A stretch of 64,000 nucleotides of DNA from JBBQFI01 sp038321775 (GCA_038321775.1 JBBQFI010000008.1:62001-126000); one strand, 5' to 3'; counted from the first letter of the stretch, positions 51,048 through 59,501 are shown. Numbers and translations are program-made. Notes: generated by a model not told the origin, from the sequence alone.

Positions 51048-52262
51048 GTGGCGCGACGAATTTTTCTCTACAGCATTCTCCTCGCGTTGTGCTGCGGATG
51101 TAGCCGCAACGCAACGCAGCGCGACGATGTCAGGAAGCTGACATGGGATCAGATCGTACGGCACGCCCGCGGACAAACGGTCACACTCGCGATGTGGCAG
51201 GGCGATCCGCTCATTAATAAATACATGCAGAGCTTCGTCGTGCCCGGCTTGCAAAACCAATACGGCGTCACGCTCAATCTCGTCGGAGGTCAGGGAAACG
51301 ATTTGGTTTCCAAACTAATGACGGAACGCGAAGCGGGGAAAGGCGAAAGCGCTTACGACATGCTCTGGATCAACGGCGAAACATTTTATCAGCTTCGCCA
51401 GATCGACGACCTGCTCGGACCGTTTACCGACAAGCTGCCAAACTCGAAATACATCGACTTTGGCAATCGTTTCATTCGTTACGATTTCCAACAAAAAGTG
51501 AACGGCTATGAATGCCCATGGGGCAACGTGCAACTCGCCATCATCTACGACAGCGCGCATGTCCAGAATCCGCCGCGCAACCGCGAGCAGCTCGCGACCT
51601 GGGTGGAGGCGCACCCCGGTCGTTTTACTTTCGATACGCAATTCACTGGCCTGACGTTTCTCAAGTCCCTGCTCTACGATTTCGCGGGCGGCGAAAAGGA
51701 ATTACAAGGACCGTTCGACAAAAACAAATACACGAAATATTCCGCGGAACTTTGGAATTACTTGAACAGCATCAAGCAATACTTCTGGAAGCAAGGGAAG
51801 ACGTTCCCGGAAGGGGTCGCGCAACTCCATCAGCTTTTCGCGAGCGGTGAAGTCGATTTCACCATGAGTAACAACGATGGCGAAGTAGACAACAAAGTGC
51901 TTCAGGGAATTTTTCCGGACACGGCGCGCGCTTACGTGCTCGACAGCGGCACGATCCAAAACTCGCATTATATGGGTATCGTGAAGACCGCCGCGCATCC
52001 GGAAGGCGCCATGGTGGTTTGCAATTTTCTCATCTCCCCGGAAGCGCAATTCGAAAAAACCAAACCGGCAGTCTGGGGCGATGGTAGCGTGCTCGCGATC
52101 AACAAATTGCCTAACGAATGGCAGGAAAAATTCCGCAACATTCCGCAGCGCGTCCATGCCCCGCCTCGCTCTGAGATTCAACCCAGGGCTCTGATGGAAC
52201 CCGCGTCGCAATATATGATCCGGCTCAATGAAGATTTTCGAAAGCAAGTTGTGGAGAGATAA
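51048..52262 (+). CDS. ABC transporter substrate-binding lipoprotein, YnjB-like
   Basis: 404 residues, GTG start. An N-terminal lipoprotein signal (SILLALCCGCSRN) with Cys 16 or 18 as lipid anchor. Motifs: VTLAMWQGDPLINKYMQSFVVPGLQNQYGVTLNLVGGQGNDLVSKLMTEREAGKGE and YDMLWINGETFYQLRQ, which match the extracellular solute-binding YnjB family of E. coli (COG4134), whose substrate is unknown. The two permeases (52228, 53097) and ATPase (53869) complete a YnjBCD-like set. It overlaps the permease by about 35 bases. Confidence 0.85.
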   Translation: MARRIFLYSILLALCCGCSRNATQRDDVRKLTWDQIVRHARGQTVTLAMWQGDPLINKYMQSFVVPGLQNQYGVTLNLVGGQGNDLVSKLMTEREAGKGESAYDMLWINGETFYQLRQIDDLLGPFTDKLPNSKYIDFGNRFIRYDFQQKVNGYECPWGNVQLAIIYDSAHVQNPPRNREQLATWVEAHPGRFTFDTQFTGLTFLKSLLYDFAGGEKELQGPFDKNKYTKYSAELWNYLNSIKQYFWKQGKTFPEGVAQLHQLFASGEVDFTMSNNDGEVDNKVLQGIFPDTARAYVLDSGTIQNSHYMGIVKTAAHPEGAMVVCNFLISPEAQFEKTKPAVWGDGSVLAINKLPNEWQEKFRNIPQRVHAPPRSEIQPRALMEPASQYMIRLNEDFRKQVVER

Positions 52263-53100
52263 AGCTGGCCTGGCTGGACTGCTGCTTTTTCTGATCGCAG
52301 CGGTCGCGCCGATTGTCTGGTGCTTCGGTTACGCCATCGCTTACAGCGTCGGGCTTGCCGGTTTTCTGCGCGACGGATTTACTCTTCGCTACTGGTCGAA
52401 AGCGCTCAGCGAAGGCGAGATCGCGCGCTCTTTCGTCTTTAGCGGCGCGGTGGCCGCAGCCGTTATCGTTATCGGTGCAACTGTCGCCCTCGCTCTCGTC
52501 CTCGGATTCCGACGGGAACTGCGTCGCGGTTTTCTCTCTTCATTGCTTTACGTTCCTCTCGCTCTTTCGAGCCTGGTCGCCGCGTTTCTCATTGCGCGCT
52601 GGCTCAGCGGTGCCGGTTTTTTTTCGCGCATCGCCTGCTCGTTAGGCCTCGTTTCCGACCCGCAACACTTCCCAAATCTCGTCAACGATCCATTCGGGAT
52701 CGGAATCGTCGCCGCGCATCTGCTTCTCGCCATTCCCTTCTTCGCGCTCACCATGCTGCAAATTTACGAGATCGAAAAAATTGGCGACCTGCGCCGACTC
52801 GCCACCTCGTTAGGCGCTTCGCTCACGCAAACGCGCTGGCGCGTTGCCGTTCCGATTTTGCTCGCGAAATCCTCTACTAACCTGCTCCTCTATTTCATTT
52901 TCGTGCTCGGCTCATTCGAGATTCCGCTCATTGTCGGCGCACAGAGTCCGCTCATGATTTCGCTTCTGACACGACGAAAATTCGGCATCTACGAGCTCGC
53001 GCAAAAACCGGAGGCTTTTGTCATCGCCGTCTTCTACACCATCGTTCTCCTCTTTTTGCTCACGATTATTTTTCGAAAACGCGAGGAGGCATTGTCGTGA
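52228..53100 (+). CDS. ABC importer permease 1
   Basis: About six transmembrane helices; contains the EAA-loop-like sequence DLRRLATSLGASLTQTRWRVAVPIL between helices, typical of inner-membrane permeases of the binding-protein-dependent type. 290 residues. The ATG at 52228 lies within the end of the lipoprotein gene; a start a little later is possible. Resembles the N-terminal half of YnjC. Two GCCTAACGA sites (52639 and 52807) are read Ser-Leu-Gly here. Its stop overlaps the next GTG. Confidence 0.85.
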   Translation: MKIFESKLWRDKAGLAGLLLFLIAAVAPIVWCFGYAIAYSVGLAGFLRDGFTLRYWSKALSEGEIARSFVFSGAVAAAVIVIGATVALALVLGFRRELRRGFLSSLLYVPLALSSLVAAFLIARWLSGAGFFSRIACSLGLVSDPQHFPNLVNDPFGIGIVAAHLLLAIPFFALTMLQIYEIEKIGDLRRLATSLGASLTQTRWRVAVPILLAKSSTNLLLYFIFVLGSFEIPLIVGAQSPLMISLLTRRKFGIYELAQKPEAFVIAVFYTIVLLFLLTIIFRKREEALS

Positions 53101-53864
53101 ATCGCGCGCTTCACCGGATTCCCTTTGTCTTCGTCGCCCTTTGTTGTCTTTTCCCCATTCTCTTTCTTGTGCTCCAATCAGCCGCCGGGCGTTGGGATTA
53201 CCCGCACGTTTTGCCGCAATCATTCAATGCTAATTCGTGGCGCGTCATCTTCAGCGCGGCACATCTCGGCCAGAGTCTTCTGCTCTCTCTCGGAATTTCG
53301 AGTGCCGTTGGTGTTTGCGCGACGGCCGGCGGCTTTCTCACGAGCAAATACATCGCGTCTCATCGACATCGCCGAACCCTGCTCTATCTCGCCTACGTGC
53401 CGTTCGTCATGTCGCCGGTTATCTTCGGTGTCTGCATTCTCTTTCTCTTCATCAAACTTCGCATCGCCGATCACTTTCTCGGCGTCGTCGTCGGACAAGG
53501 CATCATCGCATATGGATTCGCCATCATTTTCTTTGCGCGCTTTTGGAATGCGCAACTGCGCGCCACGGAAGATCTGGTTTACACGTTAGGCGGAAACTCA
53601 TGGGACGCTTTCCGTCGCGTCCTCGTTCCCATCGCGCGTGGAACGTTGCTCGTTTGTTTCTGCCAAACGTTTCTTATTTCCTGGTTCGACTACGCGCTCG
53701 CTTTAATCCTGGGCGGCGGAAAAATTCCGACGCTCACCATTCGTCTGTTCGGATTTATCACTGAAGCGAACATGCAACTCGCCGCCGTCAGTGGCCTCTT
53801 CTTGATCCTGCCGCCGATCGCGCTTTTTTGGCTGAATCGAAAATTTTTGCTCAAGCCCGTCTAA
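53097..53864 (+). CDS. ABC importer permease 2
   Basis: 255 residues, GTG start with 4-base overlap to permease 1. About six helices with an EAA-loop LVYTLGGNSWDAFRRVLVPIARGTLLVCFCQTF. Together with 52228 it forms a heterodimeric permease, corresponding to the two halves of E. coli YnjC, here split over two genes. Next gene starts 4 bases after its stop. The 8-mer core site at 53583 is read Thr-Leu-Gly-Gly. Confidence 0.85.
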   Translation: MNRALHRIPFVFVALCCLFPILFLVLQSAAGRWDYPHVLPQSFNANSWRVIFSAAHLGQSLLLSLGISSAVGVCATAGGFLTSKYIASHRHRRTLLYLAYVPFVMSPVIFGVCILFLFIKLRIADHFLGVVVGQGIIAYGFAIIFFARFWNAQLRATEDLVYTLGGNSWDAFRRVLVPIARGTLLVCFCQTFLISWFDYALALILGGGKIPTLTIRLFGFITEANMQLAAVSGLFLILPPIALFWLNRKFLLKPV

Positions 53865-53868
53865 ATCG

Positions 53869-54612
53869 ATGTTTCTCGAAGTTCGAAATCTAATCAAAGC
53901 GTTCGGGCGCGAACCGGTCTTGCATCACCTGTCGCTCGATCTGCCGGAGCACGAAACGCTCAGCATCCTCGGCCGCTCCGGTTGTGGAAAAACAACGTTG
54001 CTAAAGCTAATCGCCGGCCTGATCGATCCGGACGATGGCGACATTCGCCTCAACGACACGAGCATCAATCACGTCGCACCGCAGCATCGCAACATCGTTT
54101 ATCTCTATCAGGAATCGCTTCTCTTCTCGCATCTCAACGTTTTCGAAAATGTCGCGTTCGGTCTGCGACTGCGAAAAGTTCCGAGCGCGACCATCGCCGA
54201 AAAAACCGAACGCATGCTCGAGCATCTCGGTTTGGAAACGCATCGTAAAAAGCGTCCCGAACAATTATCCGGCGGGCAACGTCAGCGCGTCGCATTCGGC
54301 CGTGCGCTCATCATTAATCCCACGCTCATGTTGCTCGACGAACCGTTCAGCAATCTCGATGCGGAAATCCGCACGCAGATGCAGGAGCTGTTCAAGCGCG
54401 TCGCGCAAGAGTTCGCCATCACGGCGATTTTCGTCACGCACGATTTAAAGGAATCGCTCATCATGGGCGATCGCATGGCGCAGATGAGCGGCGGAAAATT
54501 GCGGAGCTTTTCCAGCAAAGAGGAATTCGTGAACGATCCGGAGACTGGCGTCGGCGCCGAACTGCATTTTTGGGAATCTTTGAAAGAGCAGCACTCGGTC
54601 ACGATCCTATGA
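53869..54612 (+). CDS. ABC importer ATPase, YnjD-like
   Basis: 247 residues with Walker A LGRSGCGKTTLLKL, Q-loop YLYQESLLFSHLNVFENVAFG, signature LSGGQRQRVAFGRAL, Walker B LMLLDEPFSNLD and switch His VTHD. It is the importer-type ATPase (MetN/PotA/YnjD group). No TOBE domain beyond a short C-terminal tail, in line with YnjD. Tightly linked to permeases upstream; the radical SAM gene follows by 13 bases. Confidence 0.92.
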   Translation: MFLEVRNLIKAFGREPVLHHLSLDLPEHETLSILGRSGCGKTTLLKLIAGLIDPDDGDIRLNDTSINHVAPQHRNIVYLYQESLLFSHLNVFENVAFGLRLRKVPSATIAEKTERMLEHLGLETHRKKRPEQLSGGQRQRVAFGRALIINPTLMLLDEPFSNLDAEIRTQMQELFKRVAQEFAITAIFVTHDLKESLIMGDRMAQMSGGKLRSFSSKEEFVNDPETGVGAELHFWESLKEQHSVTIL

Positions 54613-54625
54613 TAAGGTAATTACG

Positions 54626-55570
54626 ATGGAGCCCTCCGATTTCGAACACTACGAATCCATCTACTGGGTCTTCACTCAGCTTTGTAACGACACTTGCGCG
54701 CACTGTTACAACAACTCCGGCCCGAAAGGCGAGCGCATCTCGACGGAAGATTGTCTCGCCATCGTCAGGAATCTTCCGGCGCAACTTGATCGGCTCATTC
54801 TTTCCGGCGGCGAACCGTTGACCGAACGTCCGAAACTTTTCGCGATCCTCGACGCGCTCCGTGAAAAATATCAGGGCAACACGCAGATCATGTTGCAGAC
54901 TAACGGCGATTTGCTCACCGGCGAAATCCTGGACGACCTGATCGCACACGGCATTACGCGCATCGACATCGCGAGCATGGACCGTTTCCACAAATACGCC
55001 GGTGCGCGGCGCGCGGAGCTCGAAGAGCTATTCAAGTCGCGCGGCATGAGCGACGACAACACCAAGCCGTTGATCGAGAAAGAGACATACATCATGACCG
55101 GCGGCGCCTCCTACGGCTTTTGGGGGGCGAACGAAGAGATGTGGCTCGGTGGCAACTGGGCGCGCGGCCGCGCACTGCAAAATAAAATCTGGCTCAAAGA
55201 TCCAAAGCATAACTTCTGCGCGATCCTGAGCGGCGGTCGCGGCTTTCTTGGCGGCACCGATTTGCCGCAGGAGCTTTCGATTCAGCTCTGGAAAATTAAT
55301 CCGTGCTGTCCGGGAACGCGTTTTCCCATGGGCGACGCACGCACCGAAAAGATAACCGACGTTCTCGCGCGCATGTCAAAGTCGGAAATCTTTCGCGGGA
55401 TCAACGAAGGCGACCCATGGAAAATGGGCGAATCCATCGGCGTGAGCGAAGCGTATGCCAAAGAGAGGACGCGCGCGGATGGAAACATCTGTCTTTGGTG
55501 CGATGAATTTTTCGAACGGCATTACGACATGCAAAAACTCGAACCGAAATCCAGCGCTTCCGCAACCTAA
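54626..55570 (+). CDS. Radical SAM protein of unknown function
   Basis: 314 residues. The [4Fe-4S]/SAM motif CNDTCAHC (Cys 20, 24, 27) starts the fold, followed by the SAM-contact LILSGGEPLTERPK and MLQTNGDLLTGE. A second cysteine group in the C-terminal part (NFCAIL, INPCCPGTRF, NICLWCDEF) suggests an auxiliary cluster of the SPASM/Twitch kind. No close functional family recognised; similarity to MoaA-type peptide- or cofactor-maturating enzymes is only in the fold. Followed 7 bases later by the ThuA-like gene. Its stop TAA is embedded in a near copy of GCCTAACGA (55565). Confidence 0.85.
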   Translation: MEPSDFEHYESIYWVFTQLCNDTCAHCYNNSGPKGERISTEDCLAIVRNLPAQLDRLILSGGEPLTERPKLFAILDALREKYQGNTQIMLQTNGDLLTGEILDDLIAHGITRIDIASMDRFHKYAGARRAELEELFKSRGMSDDNTKPLIEKETYIMTGGASYGFWGANEEMWLGGNWARGRALQNKIWLKDPKHNFCAILSGGRGFLGGTDLPQELSIQLWKINPCCPGTRFPMGDARTEKITDVLARMSKSEIFRGINEGDPWKMGESIGVSEAYAKERTRADGNICLWCDEFFERHYDMQKLEPKSSASAT

Positions 55571-55577
55571 CGAATAA

Positions 55578-56213
55578 ATGCTAAAAGCCGCCGTCATTTC
55601 CAATGCCATCGTCGGATTGAACGAATCCTACATTTCAAATGATCTGGTCGATTACCGCATCGAAACAATCACGGAGAATTTCGATCCCGATCTTTCCGAT
55701 GTCGATTTGCTCATCGTGCCGAACGGTTCCGATCATATCGCGATGCTGAAGATTAAAGACAAGGTAGGCGATTTTCTCGGAGACGGGAAAACGCTCTGCT
55801 GCTTCTGCGGTTGGTTTACCGATTGGGTGCCGGGGAATCAGTGGAAACACGACAACACCAAAGCGACGAAGGATTTTCTGCTCGCGATCAAGACGGATCG
55901 CTACGGGCTTTTCGATGGATTAAATCTCGATAAGTTTAATTACAACCACGGCATCACCGGTTGGTGGGCGTGCGGTTACATCGAGGCGAATCCCGAGGCG
56001 GACGTCGTGCTCGAAGACGCCTGGCATCGCCCGATCATGGTGCTCGATGAAGTCACGACAAATGGCTTGATGATTTTGACTGCGAGCGGGCCAGTCGGCG
56101 ACTACCGGCGACGACCGGGAAATGATGATGGCATCGCCGGTCTGAACCGCCATATTTTGGAACTGGCAACGCAACGAAGGGAATCCCATGCAACAAATCG
56201 GGTTGGTGTTTAA
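55578..56213 (+). CDS. ThuA/class I amidotransferase-like protein 1
   Basis: 211 residues with a flavodoxin-like core: MLKAAVISNAIVGL at the N-terminus, DVDLLIVPNGSDHIAML, then FLGDGKTLCCFCGWFTDW, reminiscent of ThuA or glutamine-amidotransferase-like folds. The classical Cys-His-Glu triad is not clear; the nearest Cys (CCFCGWF) lies in the nucleophile-elbow position. A second, diverged protein follows directly (56188). Probably a cytosolic partner of the radical SAM protein; function unknown. Confidence 0.6.
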   Translation: MLKAAVISNAIVGLNESYISNDLVDYRIETITENFDPDLSDVDLLIVPNGSDHIAMLKIKDKVGDFLGDGKTLCCFCGWFTDWVPGNQWKHDNTKATKDFLLAIKTDRYGLFDGLNLDKFNYNHGITGWWACGYIEANPEADVVLEDAWHRPIMVLDEVTTNGLMILTASGPVGDYRRRPGNDDGIAGLNRHILELATQRRESHATNRVGV

Positions 56214-56859
56214 CGGCGTCTGGTCGCAATACGCCATGGCCACGGCGCCGAAATACCGCGACATCTACGAGTTGGTTTATGTGCACGATCTGAGTTACGA
56301 AGCCGTTCGGCATCTTCAGGCGCTCGTCATTCCGTTTCAATCGAACCAGGAAGCACTCGTTAGGCGAAGGGACGCGCTTTACCGTTTTCTGTCCGATGGA
56401 AAAAAGATCGCTGTCTTTGGCGACAGCCTTCCGCTCTGGCTCGACGCGCAATGGGAAGATCGGCCGGTCAACAATTACTGGTGGGTCGAGAATCCAAAAA
56501 ATCCGCCGATCTCGCAAACCAAGTACGAGCATCCCGTTTATCAGGGATTGAAACCGCGCCATGCCTGCTGGCATATCCACGGCGTTTACACGCGCATTCC
56601 CGAGAATAGCGAAGTCATCCAGCGCAACGACAAAGGCGAGATCATCACCTGGCAAACCGAGCGTTACGGCGGCGTCCTCTTCGCTTCCACACTCGATCCG
56701 ATTGTCGAGCACGGCATTCAGCAAATCCGTCATCTTGATAACTATGTCGACAAACTTACCGCGTGGCTTTGCGGCACGACACCGCAGGGAAAATTCGAGG
56801 TCGACAGCAACATTTATGGCGCCGGCCACATCTGTTGTCATAGCAACGCTTTGGCCTAA
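56188..56859 (+). CDS. ThuA/class I amidotransferase-like protein 2
   Basis: 223 residues, start overlapping the previous gene by 26 bases. It starts MQQIGLVFNGVWSQYAMATAPKYRDIYELVYVHDLSYEAVRHLQALVIPFQSNQEAL and continues FLSDGKKIAVFGDSLPLWLDAQWED, the same layout as the previous gene but with low identity. The elbow Cys of protein 1 is replaced by Gly-Asp-Ser (FGDSLP), so a catalytic Ser or no catalysis is possible. Both may form a heterodimer. Its stop TAA lies in a GCCTAACGA site at 56854. Confidence 0.6.
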   Translation: MQQIGLVFNGVWSQYAMATAPKYRDIYELVYVHDLSYEAVRHLQALVIPFQSNQEALVRRRDALYRFLSDGKKIAVFGDSLPLWLDAQWEDRPVNNYWWVENPKNPPISQTKYEHPVYQGLKPRHACWHIHGVYTRIPENSEVIQRNDKGEIITWQTERYGGVLFASTLDPIVEHGIQQIRHLDNYVDKLTAWLCGTTPQGKFEVDSNIYGAGHICCHSNALA

Positions 56860-56862
56860 CGA

Positions 56863-59079
56863 GTGGCTTTGGAAATGAAGAACGGTTTGAGCAAAAACGG
56901 GGTTAGCGTGATCGTTCCGTGCTGGAAAGATGAAGCGGCCGCAATTGCGTTCGCGGAAAAATGGGCCACCCACCCCTTGGTTCATGAAGTCATTATCGTT
57001 GGCGTCCAGGACGGTCGAGCCAGCCACCAGACCGATAACACGACGATCCCTCACCTGCCGCTTCGCGACCTCCTCTCCCGGAGGGAGAGGATTGAGGTGA
57101 GGGCAAACGCGAAATTCAAACACTGCGCGACCGATTCACCAAGTCGCGGCCTGCAAATGAATCTCGGGGCAAAGATGGCTAACAGCGACGTTCTCGTATT
57201 CCACCACGTCGATTCCATGCTCACCGAAGCGCATCTCCAATCGCTCGTCGATGCATTGCGGGATCCGAAATGTATCGGCGGCGCGTTCTATCGGAAATTC
57301 GATGAGCGCCATCCGTTTTTGCGACCACTGGAGAAATTCGAGCGCTGGCATTGCCGGACCTTCGGCACAATCTACGGTGATCAGACTTTCTTTGTTCGGC
57401 ACGATCACTTCATGAGCATGGGCGGTTTCGCGCCAATTCCACTCATGGAAGATGTGGAGTTTTCGCGCCGCTTGCGTCGTTCCGGCAAAATCAGGTTGCT
57501 CGATCCACCGATGCAGAGTTCCGCGCAGAAACAAATCGAACAAGGCGCATGGCGAGTAACCTTGCTCAACCTGCTTTTTCTCATCTTGTTCCGTGTAGGC
57601 GTCGCGCCCGAGCATCTTCACCGCTGGTATTACGCGCGCAAAACAAAACCGCGCGAGCTCTGGAAAAAAAGATGGAACGCTTTCCGACGTCCTATCGATG
57701 CGGAAAAAGCGCGCGTTCTCAAAGAACGCTGGAACTCGTTGCCGGCGGAATTGCAATTGCCGAATCAGATTTCGGGACGCCATCTCACGCATTGCGGTTT
57801 CATTCTCGGCGCGAGTTATTGTTCGTTTCATTGCACGCATTGTTATCTGCCAAAAAATGCCAATCGCATTCCGATCCCTTCGTTAGGCGAGGTCAAAGAA
57901 CAAATCGACGCGAACCGTCGCTTCCAGGGACCGGGCGCCGGATTGCAAATCACCGGAGGCGACGTCGCGGATGCCTACTGGCGCTCTGGTCGCGCGGACG
58001 AATTAATCGAGATCATTCGCTACGCCTGCCACGTCGGCGTTGTTCCAATGCTGATGACACACGGACAAACGTTGCTCGAACAGCCGGACTTCTTCGAGCG
58101 GCTTGTTGTTGAAGGCGGTCTTCGGCAGATCTCCGTGCACGTCGACATAACGCAGGCCGGTCGGCACGGCTTCCCGATCAATCGAGTAAAATCCGAAGCG
58201 GATCTTCATCCCGTGCGTCAGGCATTCACCGATCTCGCTCTGCGCATCCGCGAAAAGACCGGATGTCCGATCGAGTATGCGCTCAGTTTCACCGTGACCG
58301 AGCGCAATATCAACGATGTCCCCGAAGTGATTCGCTGGTATCTGGCCGATCCAAAACGCACATTTATCTGGCGCATGCTCAGCTTTCAGCCGGAAGCCGA
58401 CACCGGCCGCACCATTTTCTCCAAGCAACCGGTCACGCCCGATAATGTCTGGGCAAAGATTTGCGAGGGCACGGGGCTGAAGCTGGATCGGCATTTCGCC
58501 GTCTTCGGTCATCCCGATTGCAACAACTGGTCCCCCCTGCTCGTCTCGCAGATCAGCGGACGATACATTGCATTTCCGCCGCAGGATGTGCGCACGCGCA
58601 AATTGTTCGAGGACGCGATCGCCAGTGTCGGCGGCGTTTCGTTTGTGAAAGATGATGCGGGCACGACACCGTTTCGAATGCTCGGCATCTTGACGCAAAA
58701 TCCCATGCTAATGCTTCGCCTTGTGTTGCACGCCGTCCGTCTCGCTGTGAACGGTCAGGTGCCGTTCGAATTCACGCGCGCGCTCATCACGCGTCGCGCA
58801 CACACTGTCGGGACTGGTATTCATAATTTCATGCACGCCGAACAAGTCGCGAACGCCGATAACGATCCGGTCGTATGCGCGCGTCTGGACTCGTGCGTGT
58901 TCAAAGGCGCGGTCAAGGAAAACGGCGAATGGAAAGCCGTTCCGATGTGCGCGATGAATCAAAAGAAATGGGCTGACGTTTACGAGGAACGCCTCGCCAA
59001 TCCGGAATTATTGAAACAACGCCAGGTTTTTGATACGGAAAACACTAATGAAGACGCGGAGGCTGCACTCTCAAAATGA
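56863..59079 (+). CDS. Fusion of GT2 glycosyltransferase and radical SAM domain
   Basis: 738 residues from GTG at 56863 (ATG at 56875 also possible). Residues about 12-240 form a GT2-like fold: VSVIVPCWKDEAAAIAFAEKW, a SRGLQMNLGAKMANSDVLVFHHVDSML segment and MGGFAPIPLMEDVEFSRRLRRSG, close to the TIGR04283 arsenosugar-type glycosyltransferases. About 51-82 hold a family B repeat insertion. A hydrophobic helix (about 230-248) follows, then a radical SAM domain from about 310 with CSFHCTHC (Cys 320, 324, 327) and LQITGGDVADAYW. The C-terminal Cys cluster (VVCARLDSC ... VPMCAMN) may hold an auxiliary cluster. The pairing of the two activities is unusual and suggests modification and glycosylation of one substrate. 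Confidence 0.85.
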   Translation: MALEMKNGLSKNGVSVIVPCWKDEAAAIAFAEKWATHPLVHEVIIVGVQDGRASHQTDNTTIPHLPLRDLLSRRERIEVRANAKFKHCATDSPSRGLQMNLGAKMANSDVLVFHHVDSMLTEAHLQSLVDALRDPKCIGGAFYRKFDERHPFLRPLEKFERWHCRTFGTIYGDQTFFVRHDHFMSMGGFAPIPLMEDVEFSRRLRRSGKIRLLDPPMQSSAQKQIEQGAWRVTLLNLLFLILFRVGVAPEHLHRWYYARKTKPRELWKKRWNAFRRPIDAEKARVLKERWNSLPAELQLPNQISGRHLTHCGFILGASYCSFHCTHCYLPKNANRIPIPSLGEVKEQIDANRRFQGPGAGLQITGGDVADAYWRSGRADELIEIIRYACHVGVVPMLMTHGQTLLEQPDFFERLVVEGGLRQISVHVDITQAGRHGFPINRVKSEADLHPVRQAFTDLALRIREKTGCPIEYALSFTVTERNINDVPEVIRWYLADPKRTFIWRMLSFQPEADTGRTIFSKQPVTPDNVWAKICEGTGLKLDRHFAVFGHPDCNNWSPLLVSQISGRYIAFPPQDVRTRKLFEDAIASVGGVSFVKDDAGTTPFRMLGILTQNPMLMLRLVLHAVRLAVNGQVPFEFTRALITRRAHTVGTGIHNFMHAEQVANADNDPVVCARLDSCVFKGAVKENGEWKAVPMCAMNQKKWADVYEERLANPELLKQRQVFDTENTNEDAEAALSK
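57067..57103. repeat. Family B repeat inside the GT-radical SAM gene
   Basis: CCTCTCCCGGAGGGAGAGG with ATTGAGGTGAGGGC, a copy of the family at 31349, 40741 and 61507. It encodes about 12 residues (DLLSRRERIEVRA) in frame. Related GT2 proteins go directly from the DG-type loop to the QMN segment. Confidence 0.75.
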
Positions 59080-59501
59080 TCCAACCCACTAACGACCGTG
59101 TCCCGCTGGCGCTGTTTCTCCTGCGTATCAGCATCTTTCTTGTCATGCTCATGTGGACAATCGACAAATTCGTTCGACCCGAGCATGCAGCCTCTGTTTT
59201 CGATCACTTTTACGGACTACGCGGCGTCGGGCGTTTGGTCGTCTTCGGTCTCGGGGCCGCCGAGCTGCTCTTGCTCATCGCTTTCGTGCTCGGTCTCGCG
59301 CAACGCTTCACCTATGCCGCCGTATTTTTACTGCACGCTGTTTCTACTTTCTCTTCCTATCGACAATACTTCGCCCCGTTTGAGAAAGTGAATCTGTTGT
59401 TCTTCGCCGCATGGCCAATGTTGGCAGCGTGCTTCGCGCTTTATTATTTGCGTGATCTTGACACGCTCGGGCGCATCGGAGCCAAGCGCGCGGCCTCGTA
59501 A
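59076..59501 (+). CDS. DoxX-like small membrane protein
   Basis: 141 residues, four hydrophobic helices. Start overlaps the fusion gene stop (ATGA). Helix 1 ends with MWTIDKFVRPEHAASVFDHFYG, typical of DoxX/TQO small subunit family, then FGLGAAELLLLIAFVLGLAQRFTYAAVFLLHAVSTFSSYRQY. DoxX proteins are tied to thiosulfate:quinone oxidoreductase or to unspecified redox and detoxification roles. Last gene of the operon. Function here unknown. Confidence 0.78.
   Translation: MIQPTNDRVPLALFLLRISIFLVMLMWTIDKFVRPEHAASVFDHFYGLRGVGRLVVFGLGAAELLLLIAFVLGLAQRFTYAAVFLLHAVSTFSSYRQYFAPFEKVNLLFFAAWPMLAACFALYYLRDLDTLGRIGAKRAAS

Noticed and set aside
56053..57123. Long minus-strand open frame of 356 codons opposite the ThuA-like and fusion genes
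   Set aside because: It is antisense to better-supported genes with recognisable folds and has no domain or ribosome-binding site; it is explained by GC-rich codon bias.
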